A stretch of 64,000 nucleotides of DNA from an uncultured Sphingomonadaceae bacterium. GTDB taxonomy: Bacteria > Pseudomonadota > Alphaproteobacteria > Sphingomonadales > Sphingomonadaceae. This document shows positions 12,049 through 22,468 of the stretch, in pieces. Below the pieces are notes generated by a model. It did not search any database and was not told where the DNA came from. It was given only the letters and a program-made list of their open reading frames with translations. Positions within the stretch are counted from its first letter, which is position 1. Each line of letters starts with the position of its first letter. Both the position numbers and the translations under genes were made by a program. Location of the stretch: positions 1 to 64,000 of the forward strand of contig CAIQHF010000005.1 in NCBI GenBank assembly GCA_903871605.1, written 5' to 3'.

Positions 12049-13167
12049 TTACACCCGCATCGGCATCAGCACATACAGCGCCGGCGCCTTCTCGCCCTCG
12101 CGAATCAGCGTGGGCGCGGCGGCGTCGGCCAAGTGGACCTCGACGCTGTCGCCCTCGATCTGCCCCAGGATGTCCATCAAATAGCGCGCGTTGAAGCCGA
12201 TGTCGAAGCCGAGCGAGGTGTAGTCGCCGGGCACTTCCTCCGCCGCGGTACCGTTCTCGGGGCTGGTCACCGACAGGATGATCTTGTCGCGGTCGAGCGT
12301 CATCTTGACCGCGCGCGTCTTCTCGCTGGCGATGGTCGCGACGCGATCGACGCCCTCCATGAAGCTCTTGGGGTCGATCTTGAGCAGCTTGTCGTTGCCG
12401 GTCGGGATGACGCGCGAATAATCGGGGAAGGTGCCGTCGATCAGCTTCGACGTCAGGATCGCCTGGCCGAGGCCGAAGCGGATCTTGGTGGACGACAGCG
12501 AGACCTCGACCGAGCCATCGACCTCGTCGAGCAGCTTGCGCAGTTCCGCCACGCATTTGCGCGGGATGATCACGCCCGGCATCCCTGCCGCGCCCTGCGG
12601 CTGCGCGACCGTCATCCGCGCAAGCCGGTGGCCGTCGGTCGCCGCCGCCTTGAGCACGGGGCCGTCCGAGCCCTCCTCAGACGCGTGGAGGTAGATGCCG
12701 TTGAGATAGTAGCGCGTCTCCTCGGTCGAGATTGCGAAGCGCGTCTTGTCGACGATCTGGCGCAGCGTCGCGGCGGGGAGATCGAATTTTGTCGGCAGGT
12801 CGCCCTCGGCGATCACCGGGAAGTCGTCGCGCGGCAGCGTCGAGAGATTGAAGCGCGCGCGGCCGCCGGTCACCAGCATCTTGCCCTCGGCGGCGGTGAG
12901 CTGGACCTGCGCGCCCTCGGGCAGCTTGCGGACGATGTCGAACAGCGTGTGCGCCGAGACCGTCGTCGCGCCGGGCGTGTCGACCGCGGCATCGACGGTC
13001 TCGACGATCTGCAGGTCGAGATCGGTCGCCATCAGCTTGAGCCCGCCGCCCGCGGCGGCCTCGATCAGCACGTTGGACAGGATCGGAATGGTGTTGCGCC
13101 GCTCCACCACCGACTGGACATGGCTGAGCCCCTTGAGAAGCGTGGCCCGCTCGATCGTCGCCTTCAT
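12049..13167 (-). CDS. dnaN: DNA polymerase III sliding clamp (beta subunit)
   Basis: A 372-residue protein, the usual length for the beta clamp. It begins MKATIERATLLKGLSHVQSV and contains ERRNTIPILSNVLIEA, DTPGATTVSAHTLFDIVRKLP, FSTEETRYYLNGIYL-like and GTFPDYSRVIP, ending in the conserved ALYVLMPMRV. The clamp tethers Pol III and repair enzymes to DNA. The open frame continues upstream, but this ATG fits the family. dnaA, usually just upstream, is not here; the neighbouring divergent gene is an IalB-like protein. Confidence 0.97.
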   Translation of the reverse strand: MKATIERATLLKGLSHVQSVVERRNTIPILSNVLIEAAAGGGLKLMATDLDLQIVETVDAAVDTPGATTVSAHTLFDIVRKLPEGAQVQLTAAEGKMLVTGGRARFNLSTLPRDDFPVIAEGDLPTKFDLPAATLRQIVDKTRFAISTEETRYYLNGIYLHASEEGSDGPVLKAAATDGHRLARMTVAQPQGAAGMPGVIIPRKCVAELRKLLDEVDGSVEVSLSSTKIRFGLGQAILTSKLIDGTFPDYSRVIPTGNDKLLKIDPKSFMEGVDRVATIASEKTRAVKMTLDRDKIILSVTSPENGTAAEEVPGDYTSLGFDIGFNARYLMDILGQIEGDSVEVHLADAAAPTLIREGEKAPALYVLMPMRV

Positions 13168-13316
13168 GAAATCCCCACTCGCCCGCACGGTTGTCGGGGG
13201 GTTATAGCGCGGGCGCGCCGCGCCGCCAGCCATAAGGTGCACCGCAGCGTCGATCGGTCGCAACCGCACTGGCATTGCGGCGCGCGCTGTCGGATAGAGG
13301 CGACGAGGGAGCGCGA

Positions 13317-13835
13317 ATGCGGCAAACGGGGATGGCGGGACGGATGGCGGCGGGGCTGGCAGCGGCGGGGCTCGCCGGCGCGCCCGCGACCGCGGCCGAC
13401 CGTACCGCGATCGGCGTGTTCCGCGACTGGGGCGCATTCCGTGAAGGCCCCGCCGACGCACCGACGCGCTGCTTCGCGATCGCCGAGCCGCCGCGCGGCA
13501 CCGCCGCCTCCGGGCGCGGTGCCTTCGCCTCGATCGCGAGCTGGCCGGCGAAGCGCATCCGCGCGCAGATCGCGATCCGGCTCAGCCATGCGCCGCGCGG
13601 CGCGGTGACGCTCAGCATCGCCAACAGCGCATTCGTGCTGCTCGCGCGTGGCCAGGAGGCCTGGGCGCTCGATCGCCGTGCGGACGCGCGGATCGTCGCG
13701 ACGATGCGTTCGGGCAGCTCGATGAGCGTCAGCGGGGTCACCGTCACGGGCGTGCCGTTCGCCGACGCCTATCGCCTGCGCGGCGTGGCGAGCGCGATCG
13801 ACGCCGCATCGCTCGCCTGTCCGCCCCGGCGCTAG
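13317..13835 (+). CDS. Exported IalB-like protein of unknown function
   Basis: A 172-residue protein with a signal peptide ending near APATAAD (residue 24). The mature part starts IGVFRDWGAFREG and carries RCFAIAEPP, a pattern of proteins related to invasion-associated locus B (PF06776) common in sphingomonads. The rest includes NSAFVLLARGQEAWALD and the C-terminal ACPPRR. A cysteine in RCF and one near the C-terminus could form a disulfide. Its function is unknown. The ATG at 13317 is preceded by GAGGGAGCGCGA. It is divergent from dnaN and ends 8 bp before the stop of the convergent TonB-like gene. Confidence 0.7.
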   Translation: MRQTGMAGRMAAGLAAAGLAGAPATAADRTAIGVFRDWGAFREGPADAPTRCFAIAEPPRGTAASGRGAFASIASWPAKRIRAQIAIRLSHAPRGAVTLSIANSAFVLLARGQEAWALDRRADARIVATMRSGSSMSVSGVTVTGVPFADAYRLRGVASAIDAASLACPPRR

Positions 13836-13843
13836 GACGATGC

Positions 13844-14650
13844 CTAGTGCGAGGCCGAATCGCTTTCGCGCACGCCGTGCGGCGTCCAGCTGATCCGTAT
13901 GCGGACATAGGTGCCGAGCTGCGGCGTGCCATTGACGCGCGGCGGGCGGACCAGGAACTGCCATGCCGCCTCGCGCACCGTCCGCGCATAGCCCGAGCCG
14001 GGGGTCTCGCCGATCTCGGTGCAATCCTCGACATGGTAATGCGCGATCATCTTGCACGCGACCTCGCCATAGCCCGTGCCCCCGCCGCCGTTTTTCGGCA
14101 TGTAGAAGGCGAGCTCGGCGTCGGTCGGCTCCCGGTACCATTCGACGTTGAACAGCTGCTCCCCACCCGGGCCCTCGCCGGGGCCGTAGGTCGAGCCGCT
14201 ATTATTGCCGCTGCCCGATCCGTTGCCGCCGTCGCCGGCATCCTTGGTGGGCGCGGGATGCGTCGGGATCTTGGAGATGTCCGAGGCGGCGAACTGCTCG
14301 TGGCTCATCTGGATCCACGGCAGCGTCACCGGCGGCGGCGGCACGACGGGAGGCTTGGGCGCCTTGGCGACCGGCGCGACCTTGACCGGCACGGCACGCG
14401 ACCCGCTGCGTGCGGCCTGCTTTTTCTTGGCGGTGCTGCGCGACGGCGACGCGCCCGATTTCTGCGGCGGCAGCAGCTTCAGGATCGTCGGCTGCGCGGC
14501 CTCGCGCACCAGCGGCGGCAATATCCCCATCCTGAGCAGCATCAGGATCATCAGTGCGATCACGAGCAGCGTCAGCGTCGCCGATGTCGCCCGGCTCCGG
14601 AACGACGCGCGATACTGATAGGAATAGGGCTGGTAGGACGCCGAACGCAT
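13844..14650 (-). CDS. TonB-like single-pass envelope protein
   Basis: A 268-residue protein. A basic N-terminus (about 25 residues) precedes one transmembrane helix (TLLVIALMILMLLRMGILPP). A Lys/Pro-rich spacer (KKKQAAR..., KAPKPPVVPPPPV) and a Gly/Ser/Asn-rich linker follow. The C-terminal ~95 residues resemble a TonB C-terminal domain: ACKMIAHYHVEDC, then REAAWQFLVRPPRVNG and YVRIRISW. It would span the periplasm to contact an outer-membrane protein. No ExbB, ExbD or TonB-dependent receptor gene is adjacent, so the partner is unknown. I chose the start at 14650 (MRSASYQPYSYQ). Confidence 0.6.
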   Translation of the reverse strand: MRSASYQPYSYQYRASFRSRATSATLTLLVIALMILMLLRMGILPPLVREAAQPTILKLLPPQKSGASPSRSTAKKKQAARSGSRAVPVKVAPVAKAPKPPVVPPPPVTLPWIQMSHEQFAASDISKIPTHPAPTKDAGDGGNGSGSGNNSGSTYGPGEGPGGEQLFNVEWYREPTDAELAFYMPKNGGGGTGYGEVACKMIAHYHVEDCTEIGETPGSGYARTVREAAWQFLVRPPRVNGTPQLGTYVRIRISWTPHGVRESDSASH

Positions 14651-14793
14651 GGCGGCAGGCCCTATAGCGCGGGGGCGCCTGCCGCAATCGGATCGCAACC
14701 GTGAAAAAGCGGTAACCTTGGCTGCGGCCCGCCGCGCAGACGGACGCCCGGCGCGGCTGGAAAAAGTCCGCGCTTTCGCCTATGTGCGCTGCC

Positions 14794-15990
14794 ATGCAGA
14801 CCGCCGCCAACCTGATGCCGATTCCCGGCCATGTCGATCCCGTGCCCGTGCCGCGCGCCGCCCCCGTCCGCGACGACGGCCTGATCGACCTCGTCGGGCT
14901 CACCCGCGAGCAGATCCGCGCGGCGCTCGAGCAAGGCGGGCTCGAGCCCAAGCAGGCCAAGCTGCGCGCCAAGCAGCTGTGGCACTGGATCTACCATCGC
15001 GGCGCCACCGACTTCGCCACGATGACCGACATCGCCAAGACGCAGCACCCCTGGCTCGCGGCGCGCTTCGTCGTCGCGCGGCCCGAAGTGGTCACCGCTC
15101 AGGTCTCGACCGACGGCACGCGCAAATGGCTGCTGCGCTCGACCGACGGGCATGATTTCGAGATGGTGTTCATCCCCGACGCCGATCGCGGTACGCTGTG
15201 CGTGTCGAGCCAGGTCGGCTGCACCTTGAACTGCCGCTTTTGCTTCACCGGCACGATGAAGCTGGTGCGCAATCTGACGCCGGGCGAGATCGTCGGGCAG
15301 GTGATGCTCGCGCGCGATTCGCTCGGCGAATGGCCGTCCCAGCCCGAGGGCCGCATGCTCACAAACATCGTGATGATGGGGATGGGCGAGCCGCTCTATA
15401 ATTTCGACGCGGTGCGCGATGCGCTCAAGATCGTGATGGACGGCGACGGGCTCGGCCTGTCGCGCCGGCGGATCACGCTGTCGACCTCGGGCGTGGTGCC
15501 GATGATCGCGCGCGCGGGTGCCGAGATCGGGGTCAACCTCGCCGTCTCGCTGCATGCGGTGACCAAGGAGGTGCGCGACGAGATCGTGCCGCTCAATCGC
15601 AAATACGGCATCGATGAACTGCTTGCCGCCTGCGCCGCCTATCCCGGCGCGAACAATGCCCGGCGGATCACCTTCGAATATGTGATGCTCAAGGGCAAGA
15701 ACGACAGCGACGCCGATGCGCGCGAGCTCGTCCGGCTGATCAACCATTATAAGCTGCCCGCCAAGGTCAATCTGATCCCGTTCAATCCATGGCCGGGCGC
15801 GGATTACGAATGCTCGACCCCCGAGCGCATCCGCTCCTTCTCGAGCATCGTGTTCGCCGCCGGAATCTCGGCGCCCGTGCGTACCCCGCGCGGTCGCGAC
15901 ATCATGGCGGCGTGCGGCCAGCTCAAGTCGACGGCCGAAAAGAAGAGCCGCGCCGAGCTCGACCGGCTCGCCGCGGGCATCGTCGGTTGA
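14794..15990 (+). CDS. rlmN: 23S rRNA (adenine-2503-C2)-methyltransferase RlmN
   Basis: A 398-residue radical-SAM methyltransferase. The [4Fe-4S] cluster motif CxxxCxxC reads CTLNCRFC, preceded by [10 protein letters not shown]. Other family landmarks are [56 protein letters not shown] and the catalytic C-terminal cysteine region near [14 protein letters not shown]. It methylates A2503 of 23S rRNA and some tRNAs at A37. The start [16 protein letters not shown] fits sphingomonad homologs; an ATG at 14782 is an alternative. It is divergent from the TonB-like gene. Confidence 0.95.
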   Translation: MQTAANLMPIPGHVDPVPVPRAAPVRDDGLIDLVGLTREQIRAALEQGGLEPKQAKLRAKQLWHWIYHRGATDFATMTDIAKTQHPWLAARFVVARPEVVTAQVSTDGTRKWLLRSTDGHDFEMVFIPDADRGTLCVSSQVGCTLNCRFCFTGTMKLVRNLTPGEIVGQVMLARDSLGEWPSQPEGRMLTNIVMMGMGEPLYNFDAVRDALKIVMDGDGLGLSRRRITLSTSGVVPMIARAGAEIGVNLAVSLHAVTKEVRDEIVPLNRKYGIDELLAACAAYPGANNARRITFEYVMLKGKNDSDADARELVRLINHYKLPAKVNLIPFNPWPGADYECSTPERIRSFSSIVFAAGISAPVRTPRGRDIMAACGQLKSTAEKKSRAELDRLAAGIVG

Positions 15991-16091
15991 GCGTCATGCC
16001 GGCATGATGCCCGCCGGATTCCGGCGGCGAGGAAGCCGCTGTCACGCCGCGCTCGGCTGATCCGGCTCTATGATCTTGTGATCTTGCGGAA

Positions 16092-17348
16092 ATGGGCGAC
16101 CTGCCCCTAAAGGTTCGTCCCGAAATGCTACTCGATCCGTTCTTCCGCCGCATCATCCGCCAGGGTGAACTCATCATCACGGACGCCGCCGGGCGGACGC
16201 ACCGCTATGGCGCGCCCGATCCCGCCCGCGCGCCCGTCCGCATGACCTTCCACGATCGCCGCGTGCCGTTCGACATCATGCGGCGCCCGACGCTGGGCGT
16301 GTCCGAAGCCTATATGAACGGCCGGCTCGACGTCGAGGGCGACGAGATCCTCGCGCTGCTCGATCTGTTCCGCGCCAACGTACCCTGGGAGACCGCGCGC
16401 GACGATGGCCTCGGCACCGGCGAACATCCCTGGCTGATGAAGCTGTTCCGCGCCAACTCCGCCCGCCAGTCGAAGCGCAACGTCGCGCATCATTATGATC
16501 TGTCGGACCGGCTCTATGATCTGTTCCTCGATCGCGACAAGCAATATAGCTGCGCCTATTTCAGCGAGGACAATAGCGACCTCGATCTTGACGTGGCGCA
16601 GCGCGACAAGAAGGCGCACATCGCCGCCAAGCTCAATCTCAAGCCGGGGCAGAAGGTGCTCGACATCGGTTGCGGCTGGGGCGGCATGGCGCTCTATCTC
16701 AACCGCGTCGCCGATGTCGACGTGCTCGGCATCACGCTCAGCGAGGAACAGCTCAAGGTCGCGCGTCGGCGCGCCGAGGAGGCGGGCGTCGCCGACCGCG
16801 TCAAATTCGAGCTGATCGATTATCGCGTGCTCACCGGCCATTTCGACCGGATCGTCTCGGTCGGCATGTTCGAGCATGTCGGCGTGCCCGATTTCCGCAC
16901 CTATTTCCGCCGCGTCCGCGAGTTGCTGACCGACGACGGCGTCGCGCTGATCCACACGATCGGGCGGATGGGGCCGCCCGGCTATACCGACAGCTTCACC
17001 GCCAAATATATCTTCCCCGGCGGCTATATCCCCGCGATGAGCGAGACGGTGGCGGCGAGCGAGCGCGAGCGGCTGATCGTCTCCGACATCGAGGTGCTGC
17101 GCCTCCATTACGGGCTGACGATCGAGCATTGGTACGCGCGAACGGGGGCGGCGCGCGACAAGATCATCGATCTCTACGACGAGCGCTTCTACCGGATGTG
17201 GCGTTTCTACCTCGCCGGCGCGATCGTCGCGTTCCGCTGGGGCGAGATGGTCAATTTCCAGATCCAGTATGTCCGCGACCGCCGCGCGCTGCCGATCACG
17301 CGCGATTATCTCGCGCGCGACGAGGCGGCGCTGCTGGCGAAGGGGTAA
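16092..17348 (+). CDS. cfa: Cyclopropane-fatty-acyl-phospholipid synthase family methyltransferase
   Basis: A 418-residue protein. The SAM-binding motif VLDIGCGWGGMALYL is near residue 195. It is preceded by the CFA landmark HHYDLSDRLYDLFLDRDKQY, with the CAYF segment, and followed by GMFEHVG, FPGGYIPAM, LHYGLTIEHW and the C-terminal FRWGEMVNFQIQY. Such enzymes transfer methylene or methyl to unsaturated acyl chains of membrane phospholipids from SAM. The N-terminal ~130 residues form the usual lipid-binding region. It sits alone, 101 bp after rlmN and followed by a family B repeat. Confidence 0.92.
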   Translation: MGDLPLKVRPEMLLDPFFRRIIRQGELIITDAAGRTHRYGAPDPARAPVRMTFHDRRVPFDIMRRPTLGVSEAYMNGRLDVEGDEILALLDLFRANVPWETARDDGLGTGEHPWLMKLFRANSARQSKRNVAHHYDLSDRLYDLFLDRDKQYSCAYFSEDNSDLDLDVAQRDKKAHIAAKLNLKPGQKVLDIGCGWGGMALYLNRVADVDVLGITLSEEQLKVARRRAEEAGVADRVKFELIDYRVLTGHFDRIVSVGMFEHVGVPDFRTYFRRVRELLTDDGVALIHTIGRMGPPGYTDSFTAKYIFPGGYIPAMSETVAASERERLIVSDIEVLRLHYGLTIEHWYARTGAARDKIIDLYDERFYRMWRFYLAGAIVAFRWGEMVNFQIQYVRDRRALPITRDYLARDEAALLAKG

Positions 17349-17362
17349 CGTCGCTACCAAAA

Positions 17363-17464
17363 CCGTTCCCCGGCGCAGGCCGGGGCCCAGGCCCCGCGTT
17401 TATGATCGGACGCCGCGTTCGCTACAGGCTACGGGCCTGGGCCCCGGCTTTAGCCGCGGAACGG
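17363..17464 (+). repeat. Intergenic palindromic repeat, family B copy 1
   Basis: A long inverted repeat between two convergent genes, with outer arms CCGTTCCCCGG and CCGCGGAACGG and inner arms GGGGCCCAGGCC and GGCCTGGGCCCC. A close relative lies at 59324-59424 and also contains the shared centre ACAGGCTACGGGCCTGG. No coding potential was accepted. Confidence 0.8.
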
Positions 17465-17484
17465 TTACGCAAAGGCGGCGTCCG

Positions 17485-17919
17485 TTAGGGGTTCGCCGGC
17501 GTCGCACCCCGAACCCTTGCAGCCTTCGCCGCCCTGTTCTTGATCTTGGCGGCGATCCGCGCCTCCTTGGGCGTCACGGTGCCGTCGTGGTTGAGATCGG
17601 CGCCGTCGAAATGGGCGAGTGCCGCATCGATGAACTGCGCGCGCGTGACGCGTCCGCTGTGCGTCTGGTCGACCGTCGCGAACTGCGCGTCGACCATCGC
17701 CCAGCCCTTGGGCGTCGGCGTGCCACCCTTGGCCCTGACGATCGCGGCGAGCGCGGCGTGATATTCGGCGAGCGTGAGGATCCCGTCATGATTGGTGTCG
17801 CTGCGATCGAACATCGTCTGCGCGCGCCGCTCGACATCCGAGCGATGCACCGGCGGGGGATCGGCGAGCGCCGCGCCCGCGATCGCGACCATCGGCAGCA
17901 GCAGCCAGCTTCTCGACAT
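17485..17919 (-). CDS. Exported EF-hand calcium-binding protein
   Basis: A 144-residue protein with a signal peptide ending near AGAALADPP (residue 20). Two clear EF-hand loops are present, [12 protein letters not shown] (about residues 39-50) and [12 protein letters not shown] (about residues 113-124). A degenerate middle loop reads [12 protein letters not shown]. The C-terminus is Ala/Lys/Arg-rich. It is likely a periplasmic Ca2+ sensor or buffer; partners are unknown. I prefer the ATG at 17919, which has GGGAG eight bases upstream, over the GTG at 17928. It is divergent from argG. Confidence 0.8.
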   Translation of the reverse strand: MSRSWLLLPMVAIAGAALADPPPVHRSDVERRAQTMFDRSDTNHDGILTLAEYHAALAAIVRAKGGTPTPKGWAMVDAQFATVDQTHSGRVTRAQFIDAALAHFDGADLNHDGTVTPKEARIAAKIKNRAAKAARVRGATPANP

Positions 17920-18023
17920 CCGTGACACTCCCGCGACTGCGCGACTTGAACCGCAGCCCCGCCGATGGCACAGGCGCGCGCGATCCGCATCCCCCTCTTT
18001 CAGTCACAAGGAACTGCCCGCCC

Positions 18024-19247
<1,224 letters not shown>

Positions 19248-20926
19248 GTCGCGGCGGCGCAGACCGATGATGTCGATGTCGCCGGCCTGGAATTCGCCGA
19301 CCACCACGCGATCGCGCGCGAGCGCGTCGGGCATCGCATCGTCGGGATCGTAAAGGCCCGGCACCACCCGGACCAGCCAGATCGTCGGGGGCAGCTTGGC
19401 GTAGCGCGTCGTCATCAGCCGCTCGATCTGCGCGGGATAGAGCGAGACGACGCCGCGGCTGCCCGACGGATAGAAGCCGCCGGATCCGAAGGCGGGAACC
19501 GGCGCCGGGACCGAAAGCAGCGGCAACCGCCGATTCTCGTCGCGCAGCGCATAGGCGAGCGGCAGCGCGCCCTCATTGGGATAGGCCCAGACCGCATCCC
19601 CCGGCGCGACCCGCGGCCCCAGCCACGCGATCGCGCCATACCAATTCTGCAGCGGCTTGCCCGCGTGAAGCCGGTCGACCGAGATCATCGGCGCGATCAG
19701 CACGGCCAGGACCGGCAGCGCCAGCGATTGCCACCGCCCCGGCCAGACCAGCCCATAGCCCACGACCAGCAGCGCGGGCACCGTCGCGGCGCTGAGCGTG
19801 CGCGTCAGAAAGACGGGGCTCACCGTCGCCGACAGCAGGATCGACAGCGCGACCGGCAGCAGGGCGAGCACCAGCAGGCCCCCCGCGATCCGCCCGCCGC
19901 CGCGCCGCCGCGCCAGCATCACGACGCCCGCGACCGCGACCGCGAGCCCGATCAGCCGCGACCAGCGGTTCCAATTGAGATAGATATAAGAGATGCCGTC
20001 GGGCACGCCGGCGGGCTCGAAGGTCAGCCAGGTCGATTTCACCCAGGTCGGCGCCTGGCTGGCGAGGATCGCCAGTGCCGGGAGATAGACCAGCCCCGCC
20101 GCCACCTGCCCGCCGACGAGCCACGCCCAGTCCGTGCGGCTCAGGACCCGGCGCGGCACGACGACGAGCAGCGCGATGAAGGTCGAGAGGCCGAACAGCG
20201 GCCCCAGGCTGTGCAGCCACAGCACCAGCGCCTGGGCTGCGAAGAACAGCGCGATCCAGCGCCGCTCCGGCGGGCGGAGCGCGGCGCCGTCCTCGGCGAG
20301 CCGCAGCAGCGCATAGAGGCCGATCGCATAGCCCAGCGTCATCACCGGATAGGGGCGGACCTGCGCGGTCATGTCGACCATCAGCGGCTGGAACGCCGCG
20401 AGCGTCAGCGCGATCGCGGCCAGCCAGCGCCGCGCGACGGGATCGCGCCCGGTCAGCCGACCAAGACGATCGGCGGCGAGCCCGAGCATCGCGACCGACG
20501 CCAATCCGCACAGCAGCCCGAGCGCGCGGCGCGCGAACAGCGAACGCCCGAATACGCCGCTCCACAGGTGCAGGATCGTGTAGTAGAGCGGCGGGTGCGT
20601 CTCGTAGCGCGGCACGACGTGCCACAGGAAACCAAAGCCATGATCCGCGGCGAATGCGCTATAGGCCTCGTCGAGCCACAGCGGCGGCTCAGCGATCGTC
20701 CGGCCGCGGATCGCGATCGCGCAGACGACTGCGAGCGCCGCCAGCACCAACGGCGCAAGCCTCTGCCATGACGGCGCCCGTGCGGTTTCCGATCGCTCCG
20801 TCATAGTCGCCCTCGTCGTCTGTCGCCCCCGCCTAGCCCAAGTCGGGAATCGCCATAAGTCGTTAACCCTAAATTATCTCTCCCGACCGCATTGCCTGTC
20901 GCTAGGACCAGTCGGGGAAGCGCCAA

Positions 20927-22468
20927 GTGAATCATCGAGCCGATCGCGCGGACGTCGCCATCATCGGTGCCGGCCCCGCAGGCCTCACCGCCGCCTATCT
21001 GCTCACCAAGGCCGGCAAGCGGGTGACGGTGATCGAGAAGGATCCGGTCTATGTCGGCGGAATCAGCCGCACGGTCGAGCATCAGGGATTCCGCTTCGAT
21101 ATCGGCGGGCACCGCTTCTTCTCCAAATCGCGCGAGGTGGTGGATCTGTGGAACGAGATCCTGCCCGACGACTTCATCGAACGCCCGCGGATGAGCCGCA
21201 TCTATTACGAAGGCAAATTCTACTCCTATCCGCTGCGCGCGTTCGAGGCGCTGTTCAACCTCGGCGTGTGGCGCTCGACGCTGTGCATGGCGAGCTATGC
21301 GCGCTGGAAGCTGTTCCCCAAGAAGGACACGCGGTCGTTCCAGGATTGGACGATCAACCAGTTCGGCGCCAAGCTGTTCGGCATCTTCTTCAAGACCTAT
21401 ACCGAGAAGGTGTGGGGGATGGCCTGCGACGAGATCTCGGCGGACTGGGCGGCGCAGCGGATCAAGGGGCTGAGCCTGGGCGGCGCGGTGCTCGACGGGC
21501 TGAAGCGCTCGCTCGGGCTCAACCGCAAGCCCAATGACGGCATGGCGACCAAGACGCTGCTCGAAAGCTTCCGCTATCCGCGGCAGGGGCCGGGCATGAT
21601 GTGGGATGCAGCGCGCGACCATGTCGTCGCCGGCGGCAACCAGGTGCTGATGGGCCACGCGCTCAAGCAGCTCAGCCAGGATTCGGACGGCTGGCGCGTT
21701 GCCACCGCCGGCCCGGGGGGGGAGTGCGTGATCCACGCCGATCACGTCATCTCGTCGGCGCCGATGCGCGAACTCGCCGGCCGCATCCATCCCCTGCCCG
21801 CCTCGCTCCCCGACGCGCTCGATCTCAAATATCGCGACTTCCTGACCGTCGCGCTGATGATCCGCTCGCCCGATCTGTTCCCCGACAACTGGATCTACAT
21901 CCATGATTCGAAGGTGAAGGTCGGCCGCATCCAGAATTTCCGCTCCTGGTCGCCCGAGATGGTGCCCGATCCCGACCTCGCCTGCGTTGGGCTCGAATAT
22001 TTCTGCTTCGAGGGCGACGGCTTGTGGACGAGCAGCGATGCCGATCTCGTCGCGCTGGCGACACGGGAAATGGGCATTCTCGGGCTGTGCGATCCCGATA
22101 CCGTCGAAGGCGGCGTCGTGGTGCGGCAGGAGAAGGCCTATCCGGTCTATGACGACGCCTATGCCGATCATGTGCTCGCAATGCGCAGCGAGCTGGAGGC
22201 GGCCTATCCCACGCTGCACCTCGTCGGGCGCAACGGCATGCATCGCTACAACAACCAGGACCATGCGATGATGACCGCGATGCTCACCGTCCGCAACATC
22301 CTGGCGGGCGGCCGGCAGTACGATGTCTGGGCGGTCAACGAGGATGCCGAATATCATGAGGCGGGCAGCGAAGGAACGTCGCTGTTGACGGCGCCTGCTC
22401 TCGACGACGACGCGCGCGCCGCGCTCGGCTCGGTTCGCGCCGTGCCGCGCCGCCTCAAGGTGGCGTGA
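20927..22468 (+). CDS. UDP-galactopyranose-mutase-like FAD-dependent oxidoreductase
   Basis: A 513-residue flavoprotein. The Rossmann dinucleotide motif is VAIIGAGPAGLTAAYLL at residues 10-26, followed by KDPVYVGGISRTVEHQG and the UGM-like FDIGGHRFFSKS. YTEKVWGM and GRNGMHRYNNQDHAM (FAD contacts near the C-terminus) support the amine-oxidase/UGM superfamily. Relatives are found in polysaccharide loci; whether it ring-contracts a sugar nucleotide or oxidises a lipid is not shown. The start is a GTG at 20927 with GGGGAAG upstream. Its stop overlaps the GTG start of the next gene by 4 nt, so the two are probably translationally coupled. Confidence 0.8.
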   Translation: MNHRADRADVAIIGAGPAGLTAAYLLTKAGKRVTVIEKDPVYVGGISRTVEHQGFRFDIGGHRFFSKSREVVDLWNEILPDDFIERPRMSRIYYEGKFYSYPLRAFEALFNLGVWRSTLCMASYARWKLFPKKDTRSFQDWTINQFGAKLFGIFFKTYTEKVWGMACDEISADWAAQRIKGLSLGGAVLDGLKRSLGLNRKPNDGMATKTLLESFRYPRQGPGMMWDAARDHVVAGGNQVLMGHALKQLSQDSDGWRVATAGPGGECVIHADHVISSAPMRELAGRIHPLPASLPDALDLKYRDFLTVALMIRSPDLFPDNWIYIHDSKVKVGRIQNFRSWSPEMVPDPDLACVGLEYFCFEGDGLWTSSDADLVALATREMGILGLCDPDTVEGGVVVRQEKAYPVYDDAYADHVLAMRSELEAAYPTLHLVGRNGMHRYNNQDHAMMTAMLTVRNILAGGRQYDVWAVNEDAEYHEAGSEGTSLLTAPALDDDARAALGSVRAVPRRLKVA

